DNA from: Marinobacter denitrificans
Lineage (GTDB): Bacteria; Pseudomonadota; Gammaproteobacteria; Pseudomonadales; Oleiphilaceae
Assembly: GCF_008795955.1 (NCBI RefSeq)
Contig: NZ_VMHN01000011.1
Span: forward strand, 62,001-126,000
Direction of reading: 5' to 3'
Length of the DNA stretch: 64,000 bases
Every line of letters begins with the position of its first letter. The first letter of the stretch is position 1. The notes under the pieces are model-generated. The model searched no databases and was not told the DNA's origin. It saw only the letters and a list, made by a program, of their open reading frames with translations. A program made the position numbers and the translations under genes. Below are positions 10,365 to 19,343 of this stretch, in pieces.

Positions 10365-10976
10365 TTAGTGGTCATCAGAGAGTCCAGGTTGGCCTCTATG
10401 GCACTTTGAGGTGCGCCCGATAAAGCCTTGGGCGGGTAAAAAGGCCCTCACTGCGCCTATTTTCAACACGTTCATCCGCTTCACATTCCACGCCAGCGTG
10501 GCTAACGTCCACTCGCCCGCCACCTTCTCCAGTCCCCCCATCGAGAACTGTCTCAAGCCCATCACCTGTTTGGTAATTCCGAACACGGGCTCCACCGTCT
10601 GTTTCCGCAGTGCATACAGTGCTCGGCCAGTTTGGGTTGTTAACTGGTATTTCATTTGTATCACCGGGTCGTCCGTGAAAGGCGACGGATCATCGGGTGC
10701 GGACCGATCAAACACGGATAAGTAGTGTCGATCGCGCGCCACCACCAGTGACGGCTGGGTGTTCTTCTCCCTGCACGCCTGGACATTGGCTTTGCTGAAG
10801 TACTCTGTATCGGCCAGCAGATTAGTAACGGTGCCGAGGTCCAATGCCACATCGTTCACGACAACGCCCTTCGGTACCAGACGGCGCAGACTGGATTGGG
10901 CTTTGGCGCCGCCCAACGCTTTGGTCTCGCACGACAGATACAGTACTGGCAATCTGTTCACCATTTCCCCCGGCAA
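10365..10976 (-). pseudogene. IS1182-type transposase, C-terminal fragment
   Basis: The frame has the C-terminal half of an IS1182-type DDE transposase: LLADTEYFSKANVQAC, VVARDRHYLSV, and KQTVEPVFGITKQVMGLRQF with the catalytic Glu region, then TLATLAWNVKRM. Full-length members are around 450-500 residues; here about 200 remain and the N-terminal end fades into unrelated sequence next to xylH. An inverted repeat GCCTGTC...GACAGGC at 10294-10319 probably belongs to this element's end. It separates benE from the meta operon. Confidence 0.75.
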
Positions 10977-10988
10977 TCCACATTGACC

Positions 10989-11180
10989 CTAGGGCCTGAC
11001 TTTACTGGCAGGTTCACCGGCTATTCCGAAGTGGTTTTTTGGCATTTCGGTGATGATGACCCGCACACGCTCAATCGGTGAATCGATGGTGCGGGACATG
11101 GCCTCCGACACCTCCCAGATAAGGTTCTCCTTCTGTTCATCGGTACGCCCTTCAAGAATGTACAGCTGTGCAATTGGCAT
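10989..11180 (-). CDS. xylH: 4-oxalocrotonate tautomerase
   Basis: This 63-residue protein has the family's processed N-terminus: Pro directly follows the initiator Met (MPIAQLYILEGRT) and acts as the catalytic base. The conserved Arg region (IERVRVIITEMPKNHFGIAG) is present. It converts 4-oxalocrotonate (2-hydroxymuconate) to its 2-oxo-3-enedioate isomer in the dehydrogenase branch of catechol meta-cleavage, feeding XylI. The family forms hexamers of about 62 residues per subunit, so the length is normal. It is the last gene of the meta operon. Confidence 0.93.
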   Translation of the reverse strand: MPIAQLYILEGRTDEQKENLIWEVSEAMSRTIDSPIERVRVIITEMPKNHFGIAGEPASKVRP

Positions 11181-11189
11181 GGTGTTTCC

Positions 11190-11825
11190 TCAAGTAAGAT
11201 CAAACAGAAAATTCCTGACCCGTTCCGGGCTTGCGGATACAAAGGCGGGGTGAGCGGCCATGCGTCCAACCCATTGACGAATGGCAGGAAACTCTTCGGG
11301 AACCTCCACATCATTGGCTAACGCCAGAGCAAACCTAGGAAACAGGGCACACTCAGCCAGAGTTGGCTGGTTACCGGCCAGGAAGTACTCCTTGCTGAGT
11401 GCTGTTTCCAGGGCCGGCAGCCCTTCCATGAAACCGTGGACCCCCGCAAGAATTCTGTTGTGGTCCCACTCATTCTCAGGTTTATCGCGCTTCTCGAACA
11501 CCACTTCCCGGATACTGCGCCCCAGAAAATTATCGCCGTATATCATCCAGCTTCGTGCCTCCGCCCGCTGGCGGGGGGCATCAGGTAACAGAGCCGGGCC
11601 CGTTTCTGCCAGATACTCCAGCATGGGACCGGAGTCCGTCAGCACCAGATCTTCGTCTATCAGCACCGGCACAGTGCGATTGGGAGACAGCCCCTGCCAC
11701 AGGGCAAGCACATCCGGGTCCGACCGGTCCAGGCTGCCTGCAGGTCTTTCCTGCAGCGCCAGGGCAATCCGGACCCGCCAGCAAAACGGGCATTCAGGCT
11801 TGTCGATCAATTTTAACCTGCCCAT
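11190..11825 (-). CDS. Glutathione S-transferase-like protein
   Basis: This 211-residue protein has an N-terminal thioredoxin-fold GST domain (MGRLKLIDKPECPFCWRVRIAL) and an all-helical C-terminal domain (PALETALSKEYFLAGNQPTLAECALFPRFAL; abbreviated). The CPFC motif resembles omega-type or glutaredoxin-like active sites. NRTVPVLIDEDLVLTDSGPML holds the cis-Pro and the Glu/Asp-Ser that bind glutathione. Its start overlaps the stop of the upstream isomerase gene by one base. GST genes occur in several aromatic-degradation operons; the substrate is unknown. It is not part of the classical TOL order. Confidence 0.8.
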   Translation of the reverse strand: MGRLKLIDKPECPFCWRVRIALALQERPAGSLDRSDPDVLALWQGLSPNRTVPVLIDEDLVLTDSGPMLEYLAETGPALLPDAPRQRAEARSWMIYGDNFLGRSIREVVFEKRDKPENEWDHNRILAGVHGFMEGLPALETALSKEYFLAGNQPTLAECALFPRFALALANDVEVPEEFPAIRQWVGRMAAHPAFVSASPERVRNFLFDLT

Positions 11826-12415
11826 CAGTGTGCCGCTCCCAGTTCCTGCAGGTGCTCCGCCACGAAGTCCAGTCTGTCCTGACCCCAGAAAATCTGATCG
11901 CCGATGACAAATGTGGGGACCCCCGGAGCGCCCTTTTCCTGTGCTTCCTGCCAGTTCCGGTCGAGCCGGGCATGGTTTTCAGGATCATCAATTGCCCTGG
12001 CAAAAGCTTCCCCGTCCAGTCCGACGCTTTCGGCAACCGAGAGCAGCACATCGGTATCGCCTATGTCCCGGCCCTCTGACCACTCCGCTTGCATCATTGT
12101 CACCAGGTAGGGCCTGAGCAAACCTTCCTTTTCCGCCAGCAGGGAGCCTGCACCCGCCCGAGTCGGGTCCGTGGTTTTTGGAGGCGGAGTCAGGGGCATA
12201 CCGAACCGGCGCGCCCAGCGCGCCACATCCTGCCGGGCAATAGGCATTTTGACCTTTGCGCGATCCGGATCGGACCGACCATGCCAGCCCCCCAGTGGCC
12301 GCCAGACAATATTGACTTGATACTGGTCGAATACCTCGAACATGCGACTGCTGGCCAGGTAGCAGTATGGGCTGCGAAAGTTGAAATACAGTTACAGATC
12401 GATAGCCTTATTCAT
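11825..12415 (-). pseudogene. 2-hydroxychromene-2-carboxylate isomerase-like gene with early stop
   Basis: The DsbA/kappa-GST-like frame begins MNKAIDL, meets an in-frame TAA at 12392-12394 (codon 8), then continues in the same frame as LYFNFRSPYCYLASSRMFEVFD. The body matches HCCA isomerases (IVWRPLGGWHGR, then GAPGVPTFVIGDQIFWGQDRLDF). These use glutathione in naphthalene degradation, which has no obvious role in a benzoate pathway. The usual SPxS motif reads SPYC here. Translation could restart at ATG 12343, giving a 172-residue protein without the active-site loop. A sequencing error at the TAA is possible. Confidence 0.7.
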
Positions 12416-12451
12416 AAATTTCGTGCTCCGGCGGCAGTATTTGTTGAAGGT

Positions 12452-13246
12452 CTAGATGAACCTCCCGGACACGGTTCCCAGTCCCTGGTACCGTACGGTG
12501 ATGTTGTCGCCGGGCTCCACGGTAATGGCGGCGGTAATGCCACCGGTCATGATGAAGGTGCCGGCCGGGATATGTTCGCCCCGTTCCGCCAGCAGGTTCG
12601 CCAGCATGGCCACACTGGAAGCGGGATGGCCCAGTACGGCGGCACCGGCACCCACGTCCACAACCTCGCCATTCTTCTCAACGACAACGCCCAGGGTCTT
12701 CAGGTCCACATCCGCAACGTCGGCCATCTGGCCACCGGTGATAAAGCGGGTCGACGAAGCGTTATCGGCAACCACGCTCACCAGGTCGAACTTGAAGTTC
12801 TCGTAGCGGGAGTCGATGATTTCCACGGCGGGGATCACGAAGTCCGTTGCCGCCAGCACCTGGCCGATATGGCAGCTCGGGCCTTTCAAGGGCGCCTTGG
12901 TAACAAAGGCAATTTCGGCCTCGATTTTCGGGTGAATCAGCTCCTTGGTATTGACCACGCCACCGTCGGGCACGCTGAAATAATCCGCGAGGAAACCGTA
13001 GATCGGCGTTTCCACACCCATTTGAGCCATCTTGGCCCAGGAGGTCAGGCCCATTTTCATGCCGACGATCTTGTTGCCCCGTTCTTCCTTGCGGCGGCGG
13101 ATCTCCCACTGCACGTCGTAGGCGTCCTCGAAGGTCATGTCGGGATAATCATTAGTGACCTTGGTGATGTCGTGGGCTTGCAGTTCGGCGTTTTCCACGT
13201 GTTCGGCCAGGGCCAGCATCTGCTCACGACTTAGTGTCTTGCTCAT
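12452..13246 (-). CDS. xylI: 4-oxalocrotonate decarboxylase
   Basis: This 264-residue member of the hydratase/decarboxylase family decarboxylates the 2-oxo-3-enedioate made by XylH to 2-oxopent-4-enoate, with a divalent metal. It shows the family blocks GNKIVGMKMGLTSWAKMAQMG, IHPKIEAEIAFV (metal-binding Glu residues), EIIDSRYENF, ADNASSTRF and AGTFIMTGG. It is homologous to XylJ at 15253, and in the family the two form a complex that channels the unstable product. It overlaps the end of xylK by 4 bases (ATGA). Confidence 0.93.
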   Translation of the reverse strand: MSKTLSREQMLALAEHVENAELQAHDITKVTNDYPDMTFEDAYDVQWEIRRRKEERGNKIVGMKMGLTSWAKMAQMGVETPIYGFLADYFSVPDGGVVNTKELIHPKIEAEIAFVTKAPLKGPSCHIGQVLAATDFVIPAVEIIDSRYENFKFDLVSVVADNASSTRFITGGQMADVADVDLKTLGVVVEKNGEVVDVGAGAAVLGHPASSVAMLANLLAERGEHIPAGTFIMTGGITAAITVEPGDNITVRYQGLGTVSGRFI

Positions 13247-14280
13247 GCGTTCTGCTCCTTTTGCGCGGCCAGCAGATCCAGCGCCACATCCACAATCATG
13301 TCCTCCTGGCCACCCACCATGCGGCGTTTGCCAAGCTCCACCAGAATGTCCACGGTCTTCAGGCCGTATTTCTGGGCCGCCACTTCGGAGTGGCGCAAAA
13401 AGCTGGAATAGACACCGGCATAGCCCAGGGCCAGGGTCTCACGGTCCACTCGCACCGGCCGATCCTGCAGCGGCCTGACAATGTCGTCAGCCGCGTCCAT
13501 CAGCGCGTACACATCGGTACCGTGTTCCCAGCCCAACTTGTCGAAGGCGGCCACGCACACTTCCAGCGGGGCGTTTCCGGCACCGGCGCCCATGCCGGCC
13601 AGGGAGGCATCAATTCGGTCACAGCCTTCTTCAACAGCGACGATGGAGTTGGCCACACCCAAGGCGAGGTTGTGGTGGGCGTGCATTCCGGTCTGGGTTT
13701 CCGGCTTGAGCACGTCTTTCAGCGCCCGGAAGCGGTCGCGGATGTCGTTCATGTTCATGGCGCCGCCGGAGTCGACGACGTACAGACAGGTGGCGCCGTA
13801 GTCCTCCATCAGCTTGGCCTGTTCGGCGAGGCCCTGTGGGGTCTGCATGTGGCTCATCATCAGGAAGCCCACCGTGTCCATGCCCAGCTTTCTGGCATGC
13901 TCGATGTGCTGCTTTGAGGTGTCTGCCTCGGTGCAATGGGTGGCCACTCTTACGATTCTCGCGCCCGCGTTGTAGGCATTGTCCAGGTCGTGGACGGTGC
14001 CGATGCCGGGCAGCAGCAGGGTGGCGATTTTGGCGTGTTCGGTGACTTCGGCGACCGCTTCGATCCACTCCAGGTCGGTGTGGGCACCAAAGCCGTAGTT
14101 GAAGCTGGAACCCTGCAGGCCATCGCCGTGGGCCACTTCAATACTGTCGACCTTGGCCTTGTCCAGGGCCCGGGCAATGTCCTGCACGTTCTTGATGGAG
14201 TACTGGTGACGGATTGCGTGGCTGCCGTCCCGCAGGGTCACGTCGGAGATATAGAGTTTCTTGCCGGGATTGAATGTCAT
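13243..14280 (-). CDS. xylK: 4-hydroxy-2-oxovalerate aldolase
   Basis: This 345-residue DRE-TIM-type aldolase splits 4-hydroxy-2-oxovalerate into pyruvate and acetaldehyde. The active-site start VTLRDGSHAIRHQYS and the metal-binding GMHAHHNLALGVANS stretch are present, followed by the communication-domain C-terminus. It forms a channelling complex with the acylating acetaldehyde dehydrogenase encoded 13 bases upstream. Length and motifs are normal for DmpG/XylK. Confidence 0.95.
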   Translation of the reverse strand: MTFNPGKKLYISDVTLRDGSHAIRHQYSIKNVQDIARALDKAKVDSIEVAHGDGLQGSSFNYGFGAHTDLEWIEAVAEVTEHAKIATLLLPGIGTVHDLDNAYNAGARIVRVATHCTEADTSKQHIEHARKLGMDTVGFLMMSHMQTPQGLAEQAKLMEDYGATCLYVVDSGGAMNMNDIRDRFRALKDVLKPETQTGMHAHHNLALGVANSIVAVEEGCDRIDASLAGMGAGAGNAPLEVCVAAFDKLGWEHGTDVYALMDAADDIVRPLQDRPVRVDRETLALGYAGVYSSFLRHSEVAAQKYGLKTVDILVELGKRRMVGGQEDMIVDVALDLLAAQKEQNA

Positions 14281-14293
14281 GGTTCGTTCCTCC

Positions 14294-15229
14294 TCAGTTG
14301 ACCAGCGATTCGGCGATGCGCTCGGCAGTACCGAGGGCCGCGGAGGTCATGATGTCCAGGTTGCCGGCGTAGGCCGGCAGGTAATGGGCGGCGCCCTCCA
14401 CTTCCAGGAAGATGGAGGTCTTCAGGCCGCTGAAGCGGCCCAGGCCCGGGACGTTCATGGGCTGGTCTTCCGGAATCACGTCAAACTGCACTTTCTGCTT
14501 GAGGCGATAACCGGGCACGTAGCTGTTGACGGCCTTGACCATTTCTTCCACCGAGGCTTCCACTTCCGCCTGGTCGGCGGCATCGGAGAGCACGTAAACC
14601 GTGTCCCGCATCAACAGCGGCGGCTCCGCCGGATTGAGGATAATGATGGCCTTGCCCTTGCCGGCGCCGCCCACCACTTCGATCGCCTTGGCGGTGGTTT
14701 CGGTGAACTCGTCAATGTTGGCGCGGGTGCCGGGGCCGGCAGACTTTGACGAAATCGAGGCCACGATCTCGGCGTAGTGGGCCTTGGCGACACGGGAGAC
14801 CGCCGCCACCATGGGAATGGTGGCCTGGCCCCCGCAGGTGACCATGTTGACGTTGCCCTCCCCCAGGTGTTCCTCCAGGTTGACCACCGGCACGCAGTAC
14901 GGGCCGATGGCCGCCGGGGTCAGGTCGACCACGCGGATGTCGGGTTTGTGTTCACGCAGCAGTTTGTCATTGTGAACGTGGGCGCCGGCGGATGTGGCAT
15001 CAAACACGATGCCGATGTCGGCGAACTCGGGCATTTTCACCAGACCTTCCACACCTTCGGCGGTGGTGGCCACGCCCATGCGCTCGGCACGGGCCAGGCC
15101 GTCAGACTCCGGGTCGATACCCACCATGGCACCCATCTCGATGTTCTTGCCATTGCGCAGGATCTTGATCATCAGGTCGGTGCCGATGTTGCCCGAACCG
15201 ATGATCGCGGCTTTGATTTTCTTGCTCAT
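14294..15229 (-). CDS. xylQ: Acetaldehyde dehydrogenase (acylating)
   Basis: This 311-residue protein oxidises acetaldehyde to acetyl-CoA with NAD and CoA. The Rossmann start AAIIGSGNIGTDLMIKIL and the catalytic Cys in NMVTCGGQATIPMVAA are visible, as is SSKSAGPGTRANIDEFTETT. It pairs with the aldolase XylK. It lies between xylJ and xylK, the TOL order. Start at 15229 gives the standard DmpF N-terminus. Confidence 0.95.
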   Translation of the reverse strand: MSKKIKAAIIGSGNIGTDLMIKILRNGKNIEMGAMVGIDPESDGLARAERMGVATTAEGVEGLVKMPEFADIGIVFDATSAGAHVHNDKLLREHKPDIRVVDLTPAAIGPYCVPVVNLEEHLGEGNVNMVTCGGQATIPMVAAVSRVAKAHYAEIVASISSKSAGPGTRANIDEFTETTAKAIEVVGGAGKGKAIIILNPAEPPLLMRDTVYVLSDAADQAEVEASVEEMVKAVNSYVPGYRLKQKVQFDVIPEDQPMNVPGLGRFSGLKTSIFLEVEGAAHYLPAYAGNLDIMTSAALGTAERIAESLVN

Positions 15230-15252
15230 ATTAGTGTCCTCTCTAATCCGGG

Positions 15253-16038
15253 TCAGGCGAAGCGCACGGAGGCACTGCCGATGCCCCCAATATCAACGCG
15301 CATGTAGTCACCGGCCTTGACCGGTTCCAGCGGAACCAGGGAGCCGGACAGGATGACTTCGCCGGCCTTCAGGGTGATGCCGAACTCGCCCAGGGTGTTC
15401 GCCAGCCAGGTTACGCAGTTCACCGGCGAGCCCAGTGCTGCTGCGCCGGCGCCCGCGCTCAGTACGCTGCCGTTCTTTTCCACCACCATGCCGCAGGTCA
15501 CCAGGTCCACCTTGCGGGGAGAGACCGCCTGGTCACCCAGTACAAACAGGCCACAGGAGGCGTTGTCCGCCACGGTGTCCTGAATGGCGATCTTCCAGTC
15601 CTGGATGCGGGAATCGACGATCTCGAAACATGGCATCACACATTCGGTGGCGGCCAGTACATCAGCGTTGGTGACGCCCGGTCCTGTCAGGTCTTTTTTC
15701 AGGATGAAGGCAATCTCGCCCTCGGCACGGGGCGCGATCAGCCGGTCACTGATGGGCATGACTTCGCCACTGTTGAACACCATGTCGTCGGTCAGGTACC
15801 CGAAATCCGGCTGGTGAACGTTGAGCATGTTCTGAACCGCCTTGCTGGTGACGCCGATCTTCTTGCCGATGATCGAGGCGCCATCCGCCAGCCGGCGTTC
15901 CAGCATGCGCAGAGAAATGTGGTAGGCGTCGTTAATGGTGATGTCGTCGCCGCGGCTGGTCAGCGGGGAAACCGCTTCCCGGCTGAGCATGGCCTGATAG
16001 AGCTCGTCACCCAGCGCCTGTATACGTGTCTGTTCCAT
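15253..16038 (-). CDS. xylJ: 2-oxopent-4-enoate (2-hydroxypentadienoate) hydratase
   Basis: This 261-residue hydratase adds water to 2-hydroxypenta-2,4-dienoate to give 4-hydroxy-2-oxovalerate, the substrate of XylK. Family blocks: GASIIGKKIGVTSKAVQNML, APRAEGEIAFIL (metal ligands), FEIVDSRIQDWKI, ADNASCGLFVLG and GEVILSGSLVPLEPV. The frame stays open upstream, but the start is set at ATG 16038 (MEQTRIQALGDEL) because that matches DmpE/XylJ and shares one base with the xylF stop. Confidence 0.94.
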   Translation of the reverse strand: MEQTRIQALGDELYQAMLSREAVSPLTSRGDDITINDAYHISLRMLERRLADGASIIGKKIGVTSKAVQNMLNVHQPDFGYLTDDMVFNSGEVMPISDRLIAPRAEGEIAFILKKDLTGPGVTNADVLAATECVMPCFEIVDSRIQDWKIAIQDTVADNASCGLFVLGDQAVSPRKVDLVTCGMVVEKNGSVLSAGAGAAALGSPVNCVTWLANTLGEFGITLKAGEVILSGSLVPLEPVKAGDYMRVDIGGIGSASVRFA

Positions 16039-16910
16039 TACTTTTCTCCTGCGGTCGCTTGATCGGCCTCGGTCAGGAAATCGTTCACCAGCCGGGCAAA
16101 CCGACTGGCATGTTCGATCTGGGTCCAGTGGCCACAACGGCCGAACACATGCAATTGGGCTCTATCGATCAGTTCCGCCAGTTGCAGTGAGGCGTCCAGC
16201 GGTATCACTTCATCTTCGCGGCCATGGAGAATCAGGGTTTCGTGCGGCAGCGCCCGGATGTCCTTCTCCTCGCTGGCCAGGTTGTCGACCCAGCGCTGAC
16301 GCGGTGCCGGGAACATGGCCGCAAAGGATTCCTGGAAACCGGGGCGGATGCTGGCCTGATAACGCATTTCCGCCAGTTCATCGGTGAGCAGGTTTTTATT
16401 GAACGCGAACACATCCATCAGGCGGCGCATGTTTTCAAGGGAAGGCTCGTAGCCCCAGACTTCATCCAGTCCCTCGGTGATCGGGAAACGGACGCCAGCC
16501 GAGCCCATCAGCACCAGACGACGAATGCGCTCCGGATGCTCGATGGCCAGCGCCAGAGCCAGGCCGCCACCGAAGGAGTTGCCTACCAGATCCACTTTCT
16601 CCAGATCCAGTGCGTCCATCACGCCGATGGCGTGGGCCACCCAGCGTTCGCGGTTGTAGGCGTTGTCTTCCGGGCGCTGGGTATAACCGAAGCCAAGCAT
16701 GTCCGGCGCCACCACACGGCGGTTCTTCGCCAGCTCCGGAATCACCAGGCGCCAGTTGGCCCAGGCGGTGACACCGGGGCCGGAGCCGTGGATCATCATG
16801 ACCGGGACATCACTCTTAGCATTGTCGGCACCATGGTCATGCACGTTGGTGCGGTAGCCGGCAGCGGTTATCTCGCGCCCGATTTCGGGGCTGTTCTGAG
16901 GTGCAGTCAT
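16038..16910 (-). CDS. xylF: 2-hydroxymuconate semialdehyde hydrolase
   Basis: This 290-residue alpha/beta hydrolase cleaves the C-C bond of the meta ring-fission product, releasing formate (or acetate from methylcatechols) and 2-hydroxypentadienoate. The oxyanion region VMMIHGSGPGVTAWANW, the nucleophile elbow VGNSFGGGLALALA (Ser), the acid region LILHGREDEVIPL (Asp) and the His in FGRCGHWTQIEH are all present. This is the hydrolytic branch, parallel to XylG/XylH/XylI. Confidence 0.94.
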   Translation of the reverse strand: MTAPQNSPEIGREITAAGYRTNVHDHGADNAKSDVPVMMIHGSGPGVTAWANWRLVIPELAKNRRVVAPDMLGFGYTQRPEDNAYNRERWVAHAIGVMDALDLEKVDLVGNSFGGGLALALAIEHPERIRRLVLMGSAGVRFPITEGLDEVWGYEPSLENMRRLMDVFAFNKNLLTDELAEMRYQASIRPGFQESFAAMFPAPRQRWVDNLASEEKDIRALPHETLILHGREDEVIPLDASLQLAELIDRAQLHVFGRCGHWTQIEHASRFARLVNDFLTEADQATAGEK

Positions 16911-16917
16911 GGTCGGC

Positions 16918-18399
16918 TCACAATTTCACGCAGATGTTTTTCATTTCGGTGTAGAACTCCAGGGAGTGCACACCACCCTCGCGGCCAATACCGGATTGCT
17001 TGCTGCCACCAAACGGTGTGCGTAGATCACGCAGGAACCAGCTGTTGACCCAGATAATGCCGGCTTCAACCTGGCCCGCTACCCGATGGGCACGGGTAAT
17101 GTTCTCGCTCCATATGGCCGAGGCCAGGCCGTAAGGAAGACTGTTGGCCAGCTCAATGGCTTCCTCTTCGGTGTCGAATGGGCACAGGTGGACACAGGGG
17201 CCGAAGATTTCATCGGTAATCACCGCCGAATCTTCCGGCAAACCGGTCCAGATGGTGGGTTCCACCCAGGCCCCGCCAGCAAGATCTTCCGGCATTTCCG
17301 GAACACCACCACCGGTAACCACAGTGGCACCGTCATCAACGGCTTTCTGGTAATAGGACAGGACTTTCTCGCGGTGTTTGAGACTGACCAGCGGACCCAG
17401 ATTCGCTTCGGCATCATCCGGCGGACCGATCTTCAGGCCTTCCGCGGCTTCCTTCAGCCGTCCCACAAACTCGTCGAAGATGGAACGCTCAACGTAAACC
17501 CGCTCGGTCCCCAGGCATACCTGACCGCAGTTGGCAAAGGCCGAACGCATGGTGCCTTCGATGGCCTTGTCCATATCGCAATCGGCAAACACCAGGCCGG
17601 CGTTCTTGCCGCCCAGTTCCAGGGAGATGTCCCTGATGCCCTTGGCGGCCGCTTTCATGATGACCTCGCCGGTACCGGTTTCGCCGGTAAAGGTGAAACC
17701 GTCCACCAACGGATGTTCGGTCAGAAAGGCGCCTGCGGAATTAGCACCAAAGCCATGCACGACGTTGTAAACGCCGTCGGGCACGCCGGCCTCTTTCATG
17801 ACTTCGCCCAACAGCGCCGTGGTCGTCGGGGTTTCCTCCGAAGGCTTGACCACCACGGTATTGCCACACGCCAGGGCGGGCCCTACTTTCCAAGTCATCA
17901 GCAGCAACGGCAGGTTCCAGGGGCTGATTACACCAATCACGCCTTTGGGGCGACGTACCGCATAGTTCAGCGCACCGGTGCCATCCGGAGTCGGCATTTC
18001 AAAGGACTCCGTGGGCACGTTCTTGATCATGTCCGCGAACACCTTGAAGTTGGCCGCGCCCCGGGGAATGTCGATATGGCTCGCCATGGATTTTGGCTTG
18101 CCGGTATCGAGGCACTCCGCTTCCAGGAACTCGTCAAACCGGGCGTTGATGCCGTCGGCTACCCTGTGCAGGATGCTGGTGCGTTCCTCCAGCGTCATCC
18201 TGCCCCAGGGGCCGCGCAGGGCTGCTTTTGCGGCCTTCACTGCGGCATCCACCTCGTCCCGGCCGGCTTCGTGAACCTTGCTGATCACCTTGCCGTTGGC
18301 CGGGTTGACGTTGTCGAACAGCTTGCCGCTGGCTGAGCCAACGTACTGTCCGTTGATATAGTGCTTGATGTCTTTCATTGCAACTTCGTCCTGTTTCAT
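16918..18399 (-). CDS. xylG: 2-hydroxymuconate semialdehyde dehydrogenase
   Basis: This NAD-dependent aldehyde dehydrogenase oxidises 2-hydroxymuconate semialdehyde to 4-oxalocrotonate. The NAD-binding GFTFTGETGTGEVIMKA, the Glu in SLELGGKNAGLVFADCD and the catalytic Cys in SAFANCGQVCLGTERVYVE are intact. With the first ATG (18399) it has 493 residues; the ATG of MKDIKHYINGQYVG at 18378 gives 486 and matches DmpC/XylG better. It follows xylE after about 10 bases. Confidence 0.95.
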   Translation of the reverse strand: MKQDEVAMKDIKHYINGQYVGSASGKLFDNVNPANGKVISKVHEAGRDEVDAAVKAAKAALRGPWGRMTLEERTSILHRVADGINARFDEFLEAECLDTGKPKSMASHIDIPRGAANFKVFADMIKNVPTESFEMPTPDGTGALNYAVRRPKGVIGVISPWNLPLLLMTWKVGPALACGNTVVVKPSEETPTTTALLGEVMKEAGVPDGVYNVVHGFGANSAGAFLTEHPLVDGFTFTGETGTGEVIMKAAAKGIRDISLELGGKNAGLVFADCDMDKAIEGTMRSAFANCGQVCLGTERVYVERSIFDEFVGRLKEAAEGLKIGPPDDAEANLGPLVSLKHREKVLSYYQKAVDDGATVVTGGGVPEMPEDLAGGAWVEPTIWTGLPEDSAVITDEIFGPCVHLCPFDTEEEAIELANSLPYGLASAIWSENITRAHRVAGQVEAGIIWVNSWFLRDLRTPFGGSKQSGIGREGGVHSLEFYTEMKNICVKL

Positions 18400-18409
18400 C
18401 CCTTCGGAA

Positions 18410-19333
18410 TCACGTCAGAACGGTCATAAAGCGTTCGTTCAATGTCCGATCATGGTAAAAAATCGCTTTACCGAGCTCCTCCGTCTTCCAGGTGACCGGT
18501 TTATGATCCGGGTAGAAATAATCACCACCGCAGAACACCTCGTTACGGTTGCCAGATGGATCAAAGAAATAGATGGTTTTGCCATGGGTCAGACCGTGAC
18601 GGGTCGGCCCGATATCGATGGACGTATCGGTCATGGTGATCAGGTCCGCCGCCCTAAGAACGTCTTCCCAGGTTTCCAGGTGGAAAGAGGCGTGATGGAA
18701 CTTACCTTTTTCTTCGTGGTGGATGAAGGCGATATCATGCTCTTTCATCGACACGGTCAGGAACTGCGCCACCCGAGTGCCTTCCGGGTCCAATACTTGC
18801 TCGGCCAGGTCAAAGCCGAGAACACTAACAAAAATGTCGTACGTCGCAGCCAACTCCGGACCGTAAAATAGGCAATGGTCGAAGCGCACAGCCTTCATTC
18901 CCTGCAGACCACGAGGCCAAGCCTCCGGATTAACGCTGGAAAGGCCCCATTTACCCGTATAGAGCTTATCGGCATAGAGTTCGAAGGCGTGGCCAGAAGG
19001 CACTGTGAAGCGAACACGACGACCGCAATCCTTCAACTCCTCTGCGGGCACCTGCTCAACTTCAACGCCGTAATCCACCAGGTCTTTTTCAAGCTGGACC
19101 AGGACCTCTTCGTCAAGCACCTTGAAACCCATAAAGTCACAACCGGGCTCGTCTGCCTCGCGCAGCACCACCGAGAATTTATCCACTTCGGTCCACGCCT
19201 TCAGGTACACACGGCCCTGGTCGTCACGGTCGGTTTCGATCAGACCCATCAGATCTGTGTAGTGTTTGACGGCTTCATCCATATCGAGAACACGGATCTG
19301 GACATGGCCGGGACGCATAACACCTTTTTTCAT
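18410..19333 (-). CDS. xylE: Catechol 2,3-dioxygenase (extradiol)
   Basis: This 307-residue type I extradiol dioxygenase cleaves catechol next to the two hydroxyls to give 2-hydroxymuconate semialdehyde. The Fe(II) ligands are visible as His in AVRFDHCLFYG, His in KGKFHHASFHLE and Glu in GNRNEVFCGG. The PSGHAFELYADKLYTG block is from the vestigial N-terminal repeat. The start is placed at ATG 19333 (MKKGVMRPGHVQIRVLDMD), the standard XylE/DmpB start; the open frame reaches further upstream. Confidence 0.97.
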   Translation of the reverse strand: MKKGVMRPGHVQIRVLDMDEAVKHYTDLMGLIETDRDDQGRVYLKAWTEVDKFSVVLREADEPGCDFMGFKVLDEEVLVQLEKDLVDYGVEVEQVPAEELKDCGRRVRFTVPSGHAFELYADKLYTGKWGLSSVNPEAWPRGLQGMKAVRFDHCLFYGPELAATYDIFVSVLGFDLAEQVLDPEGTRVAQFLTVSMKEHDIAFIHHEEKGKFHHASFHLETWEDVLRAADLITMTDTSIDIGPTRHGLTHGKTIYFFDPSGNRNEVFCGGDYFYPDHKPVTWKTEELGKAIFYHDRTLNERFMTVLT

Positions 19334-19343
19334 GACAGTTACC

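Noticed and set aside
12089..13234. Long open frame of 381 codons on the plus strand
   Set aside because: It is antisense to xylI and neighbouring genes in GC-rich DNA, without family resemblance or a ribosome site. The same applies to frames at 13234-13917, 16224-17048 and 17086-18336.
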